A stretch of DNA of 25,736 nucleotides from Ramicandelaber brevisporus (GCA_025201865.1 MU602792.1:1-25736), one strand, 5' to 3'; shown: positions 8,323-18,079, numbered from the stretch's first letter. The notes: generated from the sequence alone by a model not told the origin. A program made the numbers and translations.

Positions 8323-11300
8323 GCAACAGCAACAACAGCAACAACAGTATCATCTTCTTTCAGGCCATAGTCCGACAGCTGACGATAGATATCCTTCTCC
8401 AACCGCATTGTTTACAGGCAGCAGCACACTTCGAAAGCAGTCGGCGGACAGTACTCCAGAGTCTACAACTGCCTCTATAGTGCAGCGACAACAGCACTCT
8501 CAGCAACAGCAGCAGCAGCAACAGCAACAATATCAACAAGCACCAACTTCTAAGGCACCACGCAGACCGGCACTTCCTCAGCTGCACATGCCTCCCGCAC
8601 CATCTATCACTGGCAGCATGTCGGCTACAGCAACAACGGCAACAGTAGCAGCAACAGCAGCTGGGTGGAGTGCGTCCACATCATCCAGTGTTAGTCAGCT
8701 CAGTCAGATTAGTGCAAACTTCTCTGCAATTGCTGATGCAGCTGGCTTACCTCCTCCGCCGACATCAATGTTGAATACTACAGTGTTGTCGGACAGCTTG
8801 AATGCTGAAGCACAATTGGATCAATCCTGGCTACGGCGGCTGTCGATGCTTCCAAGTGATCCTGATGAACTGCTGTCTCCAACTGCGCCGAGTCTTGCTG
8901 CTGAAGCATACGCTGCAAATGCTCATCGTGCATTGTCAATTGGAGTCTCACAGACTGCAGTAGTTAGCGGACACCCACATCCTCCAGCGACAGCTACAGC
9001 AGCAGTACTGCAGCCACAACCTTCAACAAGCTCTTTGATGGGTGGGATTTCAGTCCACCAGTCATCTCGAACTCATACAAGAACTGGCTCGCAATCACAG
9101 CCAACGACTCCTCTGTTGCGTACCATTGGTCCAGAGATATCAGCGCAACAACTACACCAGCCAATCAATCAGGACACTGTGATATCTTCCATTCCTACAA
9201 TTCAACATCAGCAGCAGCAACCACAGCAGCAACAGCAGCAACAGCAGAGTTCAATTCCTGGCCTTCGTGAGCGAATTGCCAATTTGGCCGCAGCGAGTGA
9301 GCGCATCTCGAGCCTATCGCCATTGGAGGCACTTGTGACACAGTTTGCAGCACACATTCTTCGTAATGAGCCTCCCCAGCCGCAGCTTCGGTTAGCCACT
9401 ATTAGCTCGACACCATTGTCAGCCGGTGCCAAGCCTGCGGTGTTTGGGCTGCCTAGTGTTAGTTTGAGCGGAAGCAGTAGCTCTGGTTCACGGCAGCAAC
9501 AACATGTACAACCAGGCTCTGGTACAAGTGATTTTGTTAAGGAAGTTTTGGAGGCTGAGGACTTGAAGACTCTTGACTCAACAACGATTCTCGCACCGCT
9601 GGAACCTGCCTATCGACCACGTGGCGCATCCATGGCGGTTGATTCTGGTCCTCTCCAGAGACAGCATCAGTTACAACAACAGCAACACCAGCAGCAGCAA
9701 CAAACAGGTGAAATTGCAGCACAATCATCAAATGCAGGAATGTTTGCTGCACTTTCAGAGTCACTGAGATCCAATCAAGTGCAGCCACCAGCAGTCACTC
9801 CGTCTACATCGCGTTCACCATCGACTCCATTCTCACCACCTGGCCAATCACAACACCAACATCCACTGAGACAGACGATTATGCCCGTTACTCAATCTGA
9901 CAACAATAGTAATAATAGTGACATGAATAACAATGCGACAGAGGATGAGTCTCGATTTAAACCTCGAAGACAGCGCACCATTGATGATCCATTTGGGCAT
10001 TGGAATGCAAGTAGACGTGCTTCAAACAGTAGAATGTCTCTGTATCAGAATGACTCTATCGGAGAATATGATGAAACTGGTGGAGATGCTGCAGAGAGTT
10101 CAGCCGCAAGCAGTGAACATCACACGATGAGACGAGCCCGTTCATTTGGAGATGGATTGTCTGCAGTTACTACTACTGCCGCTTCAACAGGCACTGCCAC
10201 ATGTACCATTGTGCCCAACAGTGATGATGTTGCCCCAGTGTTGCCTCGAGACACTATTGCTACTCCAAGTGCATTCACGAGAACAAATCGCAACTTTTCA
10301 CTTGGAACAGAGCCCACTTCTAGCATTGTGCATCCAGTTCAATCACAGCAGCCACGCAGACCAAGCGAACTTCCTCTACTTGGCACACCTGGCACATCTG
10401 GTGCTTCTGGATTATCACGCACTGGGAGCAACAGCAGGCGGTCTCCATTATCACCCCGAACGGCATCTCATCAATCGCCACTTCAGATTCATATGCCACC
10501 TAGAGACCTGGCTGATCCGAATGAGTTGGTTCCACCACCCTCACCGGTTCAAGACACTTTGCCGCCATGGAGATTGGCCGGCATGACTGGCGGTGGACAA
10601 GGAGCCGGCTCATTATCGAGACAGCCAACTGTCACATTGAAGGATTTGGCTGCAGAGGAATTAACAAAAATGGAACAAATGGAACAAATGGAACAATTGG
10701 AGCAAATGGAGCAGCAGCATAATCAGCAACTTGAACCACCATCTCAACAGCATCTGCTGGCTGGTGGAACCGAATTGACTCCTTCTGAATCTGTAACAAC
10801 TTCAACATCTAATCCGGAGTCATCAGATACAATGTCGATTGAAGGAATATTACTGCAGACTGCAGCTGAAATTGACTTGGAGAATGATATGAATCACACA
10901 GTCGCAACACAACACCAGAACCAGAACCAGCACCAGAAACAGCAACAGCATGTTCAGCCTGAGAGCAGACCAGTGGAATCCACATCAGCAACAGTAGCAC
11001 AGAACACTCAAGAGCAGTCGCAGACAAACCAATTGCACCAGTCACAGCCGGGAGTTGTACGGAAGAAGACTATTTCATCAGCTGAGCGATCAGTGCTTGA
11101 AGGATGGAGACGCAGTATTCGAGAGAGTAGCCCATCTAGATTCCGTAAATATAGAGACATGGATACGGCTGTTGGTAGTGTTGATAACAGTGATAATGAA
11201 GAAGGTGGCTGGAAATCTCGAAAGAGTGGTTTATCTCGAAACATCGCTGCTGCTGGTCCTCATCAACTACATTTAAGTCACATTGCCGATAATCAACAAC

Positions 11301-13975
11301 GGCAACAGCAACAACAACAGATGTCTGAATCTGACTCGGAGTCTGATACTCAACAGACGCAAGTGCAGCTACAATTACAGCCACAATTACAGCCACAAGC
11401 GCAGCTGCAGCTACAATCACAGCGCCACATTGTTCGGCAGAACTCACCACTGGCTGCCTCAATGCGTCCTCAGCCAGTACCTCAGCCAGTGCCTCAGCAG
11501 CCAGCACCTGTTGTTGCACCATCTAGACGTGCTACTAGTATGCCGCCACGCAGCGTTGAGTTATTGTTGCATGCGCCAGTGTGGCAAGTATTGACATCAA
11601 CTAATGCGAAGCACAGCTATCTTCTTTTATTTAGCAATATGATGATGGTGGCTAAACCAGAAAAGCCAATCACAAACTTTCACCAAATCCAGCAGCCATC
11701 CAATATCGCCAATGAATATTTGCACAAAATGAGATTTTATTTGCGTAGCCTAATTCCACTTTCTACTTTTGGGCTGTCATTTGAACCTGCTCGCAAAACA
11801 CTTCCCAATGTGGATTTGAATGGCTATTTGGAACTAAAGCCTATATTATTAGAGTCAGCCAATATGTTTATGAAGCATCCTTATCCTGCATTACTGAGAT
11901 TGGAGAGAAGCGGGCTGATATCAATGGAGGCAGAGGCAGTGGGCAGCTTCTTGTATAAATGCCAAGATCTTGGCAGAGCTTCTCTTGGTAACTTTTTGGG
12001 TTCCAGAGATGCAAATGGTCTAAAGGAATTGTTTTCTGGCACGAGACCTGTTAAATTGAATGCTAACAATACTAACAACAATAAACAGAGTGGACCAATT
12101 AAACGCAGCATGACTGGTACTAGTGGATTGGAGAGAGATGATGACTTTGAAGATGGAACCGACGATGAAGAGGATGTTAATGACAGATTAATATTCCACC
12201 ATGAAGTTGTGTCCTCTTATATGCAAAACTTCAAGTTTGTTGGAATTCCACTGGATGAATCGTTGCGTTTATTCCTGTTGAATATTAGACTGCCCTCCAA
12301 TTCAGTAATGATTGAATATCTATTAATGATGTTTGGACATGTTTGGTTTACATCTAATAAATTGTTAAATCAACGCTATAAAACTATGAACAGTGATCAT
12401 CCAGCCATGCAGCCGTTCATTCCGCTAGTTCAAGCTCAGTCTCAATTTATGCATCAACAACAGTCGCAGCAGCAGTCACAGTCACAGTCACAGAACCAAC
12501 AACAAGGGTCACTTGGTCAATCTGGTAACCAGCAGCAGCGTCCACAGAAATTACAGCGTAAAGATCACTTTAATAATGCTAATTCAAACAGCCGCGGTCA
12601 GCCATCATCATCATCCAATACGTCTGGGTTTGCAGTTAGCTCGTCTGCTCTCAGCAATGCAACTACCACAGCTGCATCGTTTGCTACATCGGTTGTTACA
12701 TCCAGTCTTGATCAACACTCCAGAAAGTCATCAGATTCCAGCAATTCAACCAAGAATAACATGAAGTTTTATTCGGTTAGAGATGAAGCTACGGCTATTA
12801 GATTGGCTTCGGCCATTATGGCATTAAATGGCGAGTTGCACAGTTTAATCGCTGAGAAGGACGCAGCCGATGGTGCTAGACATAGATTCTTCCATCGCAT
12901 AATTGGGCCAGGTATAACTGCAACGGCATCTTCCAAAACGGCACTCTCTTCAAACTCAAACTCAACCGCAGCATCATCGTCATCCAGACAGTGCTTCGCA
13001 TTCCATGACTGGGGCGTATCATTTGATGATTTGGTGGACATTTGCCGTAGAATCAGCAGCAATAAATTGGTTGTAGCGTCAGATTCGACTCGTAAACGCG
13101 TTGAGGTTGATGTGACTTACTATGGTCCCATGGGTGGTTCTGGCCGTTCAATTTCTGACATGGTTGCCACGATGCCTTCTACTCTTGCCGCTGCCATTCA
13201 AGGTCCAGTGTTCAACATTTCTTCGGATCGAATCCCTGCACGTCTCAACATTCATGAGCAGCTCACAATCAGCATCACACTGCCAGCTCCAGACCCTCAA
13301 CTCACAATCACTCTGTTCTCGCCTGATAGCAGCAATGGTGGCTTGGTTAATAGCAGTGGTAATAGTAGCGGTAGTAAGCCAGATTTGGCATTCTTCCCAT
13401 CTCAGCATTTGGTGTTTGCAACATCTCGAACTGCCTCTGTTACAATTACACCAAATCGCGTTTGTAAAGCGCACATTGTGTTTTTCACTCGTGGTCCAAG
13501 TGCCAGACACTATCACAGCATTCCAAGCAAAGTTATCCAAATTGAAGGCGACTACATGCTCAATGCTGTGCAAGTCTCTTGGCCAAAACAGTTCCATCAA
13601 GAAACTGCTGCCACTGCCGCTGCTGCTGCTGATCAAGACTCGCCATTTGGCCAAGGCTATCTACAAGGCAAGCGTTACATGTTTGGATTCAATACTCACG
13701 AAGCTCAGAAACAGTGGATTCAAATTGCCTCAAAAGCTGCAGGCCAACACCGCCAGACTCGCTCAATGCTATCGGATGAAGAACTCGTGGCTGAAGATGG
13801 ATTGGACGCAATGGCTGCAAAGAAGCTGCTTGAGTTGGCGAATGACAAGCGGTATCCGATCAAGCCGTCAAGCTCGGCTGGTGGTAGTGGAGACCAGCAA
13901 GGAGCAGCTATTGCATCGCCCTTGACAATTAGGCAAATTGCAGAAATATTGAGAAGAGCCGATGATTTTGTTTAA
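8006..13975 (+). CDS. Large PH-Sec7-PH protein, Arf-GEF-like (catalytic Glu replaced)
   Basis: This 1989-residue protein resembles fungal Arf guanine-nucleotide exchange factors of the Syt1 type, which act at Golgi/endosomal membranes. Residues 1-1180 are mostly disordered with many polyQ tracts (the longest has 20 Gln) and a MEQ repeat near 889-904. A PH-like domain (VWQVLTST, SYLLLFSNMMMVAKP) spans about 1181-1285. The Sec7 domain begins near 1289 (FLYKCQDLGRASLGNFLG), continues with LFLLNIRLPSN near 1423-1433, and ends with the motif-2 helix SAIMALNGELHSL around Asn1608 and FDDLVDICRRIS near 1673. Two insertions split it: an Asn/acidic one before the LRLFLLNIRLP helix, and a Gln/Ser one of about 140 residues before motif 2. 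A C-terminal PH-like region ends with FGFNTHEAQKQWIQIASKAA near 1892-1911. The glutamic-finger position is Asn1432. The ATG at 8006 is the first in frame, but an upstream exon may supply the true start. Confidence 0.88.
8288..8347 (+). repeat. CAA/CAG run encoding 20 glutamines
   Basis: An uninterrupted run of 20 Gln codons, mostly CAA with some CAG, is the longest of several polyQ tracts in the Sec7-type gene. Others lie near 8124-8150, 8500-8530, 9207-9247, 9670-9703 and 11300-11320. The mixed codons would slow expansion compared with a pure CAG run. Confidence 0.9.
12299..12301 (+). other. Asn codon at the Sec7 glutamic-finger position
   Basis: The protein reads IRLPSNSVMIEYLL where active Sec7 domains read FRLPGEAQKIDRMM. 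Aligning the RLP and the following helix puts AAT (Asn1432) at the catalytic Glu, with Gly and Gln of the motif also changed. The frame is open on both sides, so this is a substitution and not a reading error in frame. Confidence 0.7.
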
Positions 13976-14422
13976 ATGTCACTTGTTGCGCATGTTTTTT
14001 CTGTTTATTAATGTAAGTCTGTAAGTCTGTGCTATCATTATAATGTTTAATTATTCTACTTGATTCTATGACATGTGCGAAGGGGGCATAACAGTTATTA
14101 CATTTGAGAAGGAAGTGGGTTGCACGTTGTCGACTGAACAGGCTAACTGGTGTTATTTTTTTCATCTGCATCCCACTCCGTTATTGACCACTACCACCTC
14201 CTTTTTCTCAATCAGCCTTGAGAATCACAGTAAGGGCTTCGCTTAATAAACTTTGCCAGTCAGCTGGTAAATAGAAAGCCTCTTTCCAGTTCTGCTAGTC
14301 ATCTCGTCATACCCCAAGAATGCTCGTGCTAGTTCCTCTTTTGTAGCATCTCACAATGGTGCATCACACCCACTCTCAGCTTTCTGACTTGATTTCATCA
14401 AAAACTGTCTTCCTCTACAGCA
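13976..14422 (+). promoter_or_regulatory. Intergenic region: 3' flank of Sec7 gene, promoter/leader of F-box gene
   Basis: No gene is visible. The 3' flank starts T- and AT-rich and contains a short tandem repeat (gtaagtct twice, near 14012-14028). Upstream of the F-box ATG the sequence ends in tcttcctctacag at 14420, a good splice-acceptor string two bases before ATG 14423, so a leader intron is possible. No clear TATA box is seen. Confidence 0.35.
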
Positions 14423-15826
14423 ATGAACATCAGCAAGCTACTCAACCCGATGCCGACAAAGCGACCGCGCTTTGATGACGGAAACAGCAGCAGTTACTAT
14501 GGCCACCCGTTCTGGCTGCCTACTGAGATTATTGCCTATATCATATCGTTCCTCAGCGACAGTACCCATCCCAACTTTCGACTTGTTTCTCAATCCTGGT
14601 ACACGGCTTATGAGTTGTATCACAGAAACCGCGTGTTTGGGCATGGTATCCACGTGGGTAGAAAGAAAGTGACTCGCAGACAAGTACTCAACGCGTTCGT
14701 CAAGCACGGACATCGGCTGCGTGTAATGACAACGAATACTTCGTTCTTACGCCAGATGTTGGAGGCCGAGCCAAACTTTGCCGGACTGATTCCGAACACT
14801 GTGCGCTTATCCATTGCTGTTGTTGAGGGCTATTCGAGTAGACATTGGATCGGCGAGTTTGTGGCCAAGTTGACCAAGCTGCGCTATTTTACAGTTATCG
14901 AATATGGATATTATGCTGATGAGCACTTGGCAGCAGAGATGGACAAGGCAGTCGGAGGCATGCCGAACTTCAAACACTTTGAAACATTTGGTATCGATCT
15001 CGATGTCACGAAGTTTCCAGGTCCAAATCTCAAAGCGATTGGTAGTCAAATGGAGCATCTGGAACTGCCGGTTGCAACCGCTGTACCAGGCACAGTGACA
15101 TCGTCATTCGAGGCGTTCAGGAACATCAAGATATTGGGACTGATGATGATCAGCAGCATCGAGATTCTGCGCGAGGTTGCCGACATGGTCTCAAATCCAA
15201 AGAACTTCCCTGTGATGTACCAGCTGTACGTATTCACCGAGATCGACATCACACGCACTCCACCAATTGTGAATGAAGAGGACGGCACGCTGGTGACTGG
15301 ACTAGACTTGTTCGAGAAGATTTGCAGCATCCGCCGTCATCCGCGCTTCGAACTCAACATTGGATTCACACTCGGTGCATGCTCGACCACAGATGATGCG
15401 CTGATTGCCAAGGAACGCGAGTTCGTCATCAACCTGGGCAAAAACCACGCCGATGTGCTCATGGGCTTGCAGCTGACGCACTTCACTCCAGTTGGCGACT
15501 ACGATCCGCTCACCACGCTGTTCTACGAAAGCACACCGCGCCTCCACCGACTAGCATTCATGCGTCTGTATGTCTCGCCAACAGCTGCAACGGCACCAAA
15601 GCTGATCGCTGCATTCAACAACGAGTTCTTGCTGCCACGTCTCACATTTGTTTCATTTTATGTTGATGGCAGTCAGTTGCCAGAGTGGAAACAAGGGTTT
15701 AAGCCAGTTGATCCGTCTCGCGGAACTATTAATCATGTAATTGAGACTGAGATACTGGATAAGGTGCGCGAAGAAAATGAAAGCACCAACGGTATCATTG
15801 AGTCTGATTTCTTATCTGAAGATTAA
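14423..15826 (+). CDS. F-box protein with LRR-like C-terminal region
   Basis: The 467-residue product starts with a short basic/Ser-rich segment (PTKRPRFDDGNSSS). An F-box-like domain follows at about 30-70 (FWLPTEIIAYIISFLSD, then FRLVSQSWYTAY), with the leucine/isoleucine spacing and the late Trp expected of the fold. F-box proteins bind Skp1 through this domain and bring substrates to SCF ubiquitin ligases. The rest consists of repeated short hydrophobic strands (LRYFTVIEYG, FRNIKILGLMM, PRLHRLAFMRLYV) that suggest an irregular leucine-rich-repeat or solenoid substrate-binding domain. The target cannot be told. The gene is uninterrupted, ends with TAA, and is followed 34 bases later by AATAAA. 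It is convergent with the small secreted gene at 16127-16435. Confidence 0.75.
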   Translation: MNISKLLNPMPTKRPRFDDGNSSSYYGHPFWLPTEIIAYIISFLSDSTHPNFRLVSQSWYTAYELYHRNRVFGHGIHVGRKKVTRRQVLNAFVKHGHRLRVMTTNTSFLRQMLEAEPNFAGLIPNTVRLSIAVVEGYSSRHWIGEFVAKLTKLRYFTVIEYGYYADEHLAAEMDKAVGGMPNFKHFETFGIDLDVTKFPGPNLKAIGSQMEHLELPVATAVPGTVTSSFEAFRNIKILGLMMISSIEILREVADMVSNPKNFPVMYQLYVFTEIDITRTPPIVNEEDGTLVTGLDLFEKICSIRRHPRFELNIGFTLGACSTTDDALIAKEREFVINLGKNHADVLMGLQLTHFTPVGDYDPLTTLFYESTPRLHRLAFMRLYVSPTAATAPKLIAAFNNEFLLPRLTFVSFYVDGSQLPEWKQGFKPVDPSRGTINHVIETEILDKVREENESTNGIIESDFLSED

Positions 15827-16126
15827 TTTGATTCACTATAGAGCTTATTTAATATTAATAATAAATATATTCGTTGCATAGTAGAATGATGAAAGCAATG
15901 AATGGAGGAAAGTCAAGAAGTGATCTCAGGCTTCCTCGAATTGCTATCCATATATGATATTGGCTATGAACAAGATCGGTCGGTATACTTCAGCATCGAT
16001 ATCACAGCAAGAATTACGCGCTAGATTAAATAAGAATGAGATAAAGAAGAGATAAAGAATAACTTAGAATTGTGAACTGCATTCAGCTCGACTCACAGCT
16101 TATTCAGACTAGTTGATAGTGATAAA
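15827..16126. other. Convergent 3' intergenic region
   Basis: AT-rich sequence between the stop of the F-box gene (+) and the stop of the small secreted gene (-). It holds the AATAAA of the F-box gene (15860-15865) and nothing else that I can support. Confidence 0.5.
15860..15865 (+). terminator. Polyadenylation signal AATAAA
   Basis: A canonical AATAAA lies 34 bases past the F-box gene stop codon, within a strongly AT-rich stretch. Confidence 0.5.
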
Positions 16127-16435
16127 TTAGCAGCCGAAACTCTTGAAGAAGGCTTCGATTTGTGATTGCGGGAACTTGCTAACAATTGGCTTCAGCTGGT
16201 CTGCAGTCACCTTCTCAGCCAGATGGCCAGTCGAGTCAATAATGCCCGAGATGGACTTCTTTTGGTCTTCGGACAATTGGGCTACCATTGGGTCGAGCAT
16301 AACCCTGACAGCCGGCCACTTGCCGACAAAGCAGTCGAGTTTCTTGTCAAGGTTGAATCCAGAATCGTCAGCGAGAGCCGAGGTTGCCAACAACAAGGAG
16401 GCAGCGATGGCAGTAGTCAAAATAGAGAAACGCAT
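16127..16435 (-). CDS. Small secreted protein, two cysteines
   Basis: This 102-residue protein has a clear signal peptide (MRFSILTTAIAASLLLATSALA), probably cut after about residue 22. The mature part is about 80 residues and mostly helical in character (SEDQKKSISGIID, TADQLKPIVSKFPQSQIEAFF). It has only two cysteines, Cys35 and the C-terminal Cys102, which could form a disulfide that pins the C-terminus. I do not recognise the family. Small secreted proteins of this kind are common in fungi and include effectors, inhibitors and wall proteins, but no role can be assigned. Its signal peptide starts like that of the secreted protein at 18515-18979 (MRF.I.T.A), but the mature parts do not match. 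Confidence 0.75.
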   Translation of the reverse strand: MRFSILTTAIAASLLLATSALADDSGFNLDKKLDCFVGKWPAVRVMLDPMVAQLSEDQKKSISGIIDSTGHLAEKVTADQLKPIVSKFPQSQIEAFFKSFGC

Positions 16436-16768
16436 TATGGGCTAGATTGAGAAAAAAATAAGATTATGATTAAAAAAAAAAGTTGCTATGAAAGAGAGAA
16501 GTTGATGTTGGAGAGAGTGAATGATGAAGAGACAAAGGGAAGAGGGAGACGATAAGAGTATTTGAAATAGTACAGACAGACTCTGATAGCCAAAAAAAGG
16601 AGTGAACAGAGACACATTCTGAGTGATGCACTCACGCCGACTGACTGGGGGATTGATTGTCTCCTCAGTACATTGTCGTAGCAACTTTGTGTTGTGAGTA
16701 GCCCCCGTGAGATCAACCATTCCCATGAATTTTAGTTCAGCCACGTTGTAGAACGACGATCAATTTGA
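16436..16768 (-). promoter_or_regulatory. Upstream region of the small secreted gene
   Basis: Read on the minus strand this is a C/T-rich leader and promoter for the gene starting at 16435. On the plus strand it is purine-rich. A plus-strand ATG at 16626 opens MHSRRLTGGLIVSSVHC and runs into a GTGAGT donor-like site at 16694. Joining this to an AG at 16773 keeps the frame of the coding-like stretch at 16769-16963, but that acceptor has no pyrimidine tract. The model is therefore weak. Confidence 0.3.
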
Positions 16769-16963
16769 CCGAGGGAAAACTCACATGTCACGGTGGCCTA
16801 CAAGCTGCATCGCCGTCTTGCATGGAATCTGTTTGCTGACCTTCCACAGGACGGCCCGCAGGGAACCGTGTACTATCTTGCGCGTGCATGTATCCACTCT
16901 CATCCTGATGCCGACAAGCTCACCGAAGCATGCATTGCCAGCGTTAAGGAAATCTTCAACTAA
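16769..16963 (+). CDS. Coding-like C-terminal exon or gene relic
   Basis: An open frame with no ATG runs from just after a TGA (16766-16768) to TAA at 16961-16963. Its translation looks like genuine protein with good codon bias: VAYKLHRRLAWNLFADLPQD, then GTVYYLARACIHSHPDADKL and a last helix TEACIASVKEIFN. A strong branch-and-acceptor string (gctgaccttccacag, ending at 16849) lies inside it, so the real exon might start at 16850. No upstream part is found with confidence, so it may be the last exon of a short spliced gene, a relic of a lost gene, or chance. The family is not recognised. It converges on the BPL_N gene, whose stop lies 73 bases away. Confidence 0.35.
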   Translation, partial: PRENSHVTVAYKLHRRLAWNLFADLPQDGPQGTVYYLARACIHSHPDADKLTEACIASVKEIFN

Positions 16964-17024
16964 ACACACTCTCTATATTACAATTTGCTTGTTTATCATA
17001 CTCATTAAAGGTGGTATTGTCTTG

Positions 17025-17030
17025 TTTATT
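17025..17030 (-). terminator. Polyadenylation signal AATAAA (minus strand)
   Basis: TTTATT on the plus strand reads AATAAA on the minus strand, six bases past the stop codon of the BPL_N gene. This is close to the stop but within the range seen in compact genomes. Confidence 0.35.
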
Positions 17031-17035
17031 CTTCA

Positions 17036-18079
17036 TCATAGGAAGCTTTGGATAGGTTTGCTGCATTGTCCGCTGCCGCTGATTATGCCGTTGATGCCGC
17101 TGGCGTTGCACACAAGACCCATTCTTTCGAAGACACTGGCCATGAACCGCCGCCGTGCCTTGTCTGCAGCCACAAGTCGCCTGATCATGTCGCGCTGTCC
17201 CTCGCCAGGATAGAAGAGCGGATCCATCAGCGCCGGATCGACTTCAGGATGAACACCCATCATGACTGCAATGCCGCCGCTGTCTGGGAATCTGCGTGCA
17301 ACGACAGCCGCTCGCCTCTCCTCCCGTACTGCAAATGGCGATGCTGGCGATGCTGGCGATGCTGGATAGTGTGCCCACACAGACACATTCTCGTGTGCCA
17401 TCTTCGCGGCATCGACAAACCATCCACCGCCGTTGAAGTAGCACCGCACAAGCTGCCTTCTCTGCCTCGCCTGATCAGCCGGCATCGACGACTCAACTTC
17501 CAGCACGACATCCCTCGCGCCAGCCTCGCTCCGCCAGTCGTACCCGCCATACACACTTCCGCGGCACACTCCAGGGAAGAACTCGAGCGGCCGCATGCCA
17601 ACAACCTCCTGCGCCGTGCCCATCTCAAACTCGACCTTTCTGCTCGCGAAATAGCCGCCTGCACAGATGCCGAGATAGCGACCGCCGTGTGCTTCGACGA
17701 ATGAGCGTATTCGCGCCGCTGCCGATCGTCGATGCCGAGAGTGTGGATGCATGCGGTGTGCAGAGTGTGCTGCTGTTGTGGTGGTGGCAGTGGCGGCGGT
17801 TGTTGTGGTGGTGGCTGAGAGGTCGCGAAGATACGGCAAGTCACGTCCACCCGGCATGACCAGCAGAGCAGTCCTCGCTTCCCAGTCGAGGCTGTCGCGC
17901 AGAAAGTCTGCGGTTGTGGTCTCGATGGAATAGCGGCTGTGGTCGAGGAGCTGCCGGAGAGTTGACAGCGTGTGGCGAACTATCGACGGACCGGCTCCAT
18001 CGCCGCAATACACGAGCACTAGCTGCTGCTCGTAGTTTCGTGGTGCAGCCGGCGTGTCCGAGTGCCTCAATCGGCCCAT
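17036..18079 (-). CDS. Stand-alone BPL_N (glutamine-amidotransferase-like) protein
   Basis: This 347-residue protein matches the N-terminal domain of eukaryotic biotin protein ligases (BPL_N), a class-I glutamine-amidotransferase-like fold. Visible marks are QLVLVYCGDGAGPSIVRHTL at about 20-38, the LLVMPGGRDLPY loop near 72-83, the nucleophile-elbow motif LGICAGGYFASRKVEFE with Cys139, then FFPGVCRGSVYGGYDW and VRCYFNGGGWFVDA. A Thr/Ala-rich insert lies before the elbow (about 88-104), and a triple Pro-Ala-Ser repeat comes from a 9-bp tandem repeat. The BirA-like ligase half seen in full-length yeast Bpl1-type enzymes is absent, and the protein stops soon after the BPL_N domain. Stand-alone BPL_N proteins are known in fungi, but their substrate is not. 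The DNA is notably GC-rich compared with the adjacent polyQ genes. The first ATG is followed directly by domain sequence. Confidence 0.8.
   Translation of the reverse strand: MGRLRHSDTPAAPRNYEQQLVLVYCGDGAGPSIVRHTLSTLRQLLDHSRYSIETTTADFLRDSLDWEARTALLVMPGGRDLPYLRDLSATTTTTAATATTTTAAHSAHRMHPHSRHRRSAAARIRSFVEAHGGRYLGICAGGYFASRKVEFEMGTAQEVVGMRPLEFFPGVCRGSVYGGYDWRSEAGARDVVLEVESSMPADQARQRRQLVRCYFNGGGWFVDAAKMAHENVSVWAHYPASPASPASPFAVREERRAAVVARRFPDSGGIAVMMGVHPEVDPALMDPLFYPGEGQRDMIRRLVAADKARRRFMASVFERMGLVCNASGINGIISGSGQCSKPIQSFL
17338..17364 (-). repeat. 9-bp tandem repeat x3 inside the BPL_N gene
   Basis: Three perfect copies of GCGATGCTG on the plus strand encode Pro-Ala-Ser repeats on the minus strand. 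The unit is a multiple of three, so copy-number change keeps the frame. Confidence 0.9.

Noticed and set aside
16442-16744. 100-codon minus-strand frame upstream of the small secreted gene
   Set aside because: It begins with GTG, its second half is a run of Phe/Leu/Ser from a C/T-rich leader, and it overlaps the promoter of the gene at 16127-16435.
17048-17704. 218-codon plus-strand frame opposite the BPL_N gene
   Set aside because: It is an antisense shadow of the GC-rich BPL_N coding region, which has clear family motifs.
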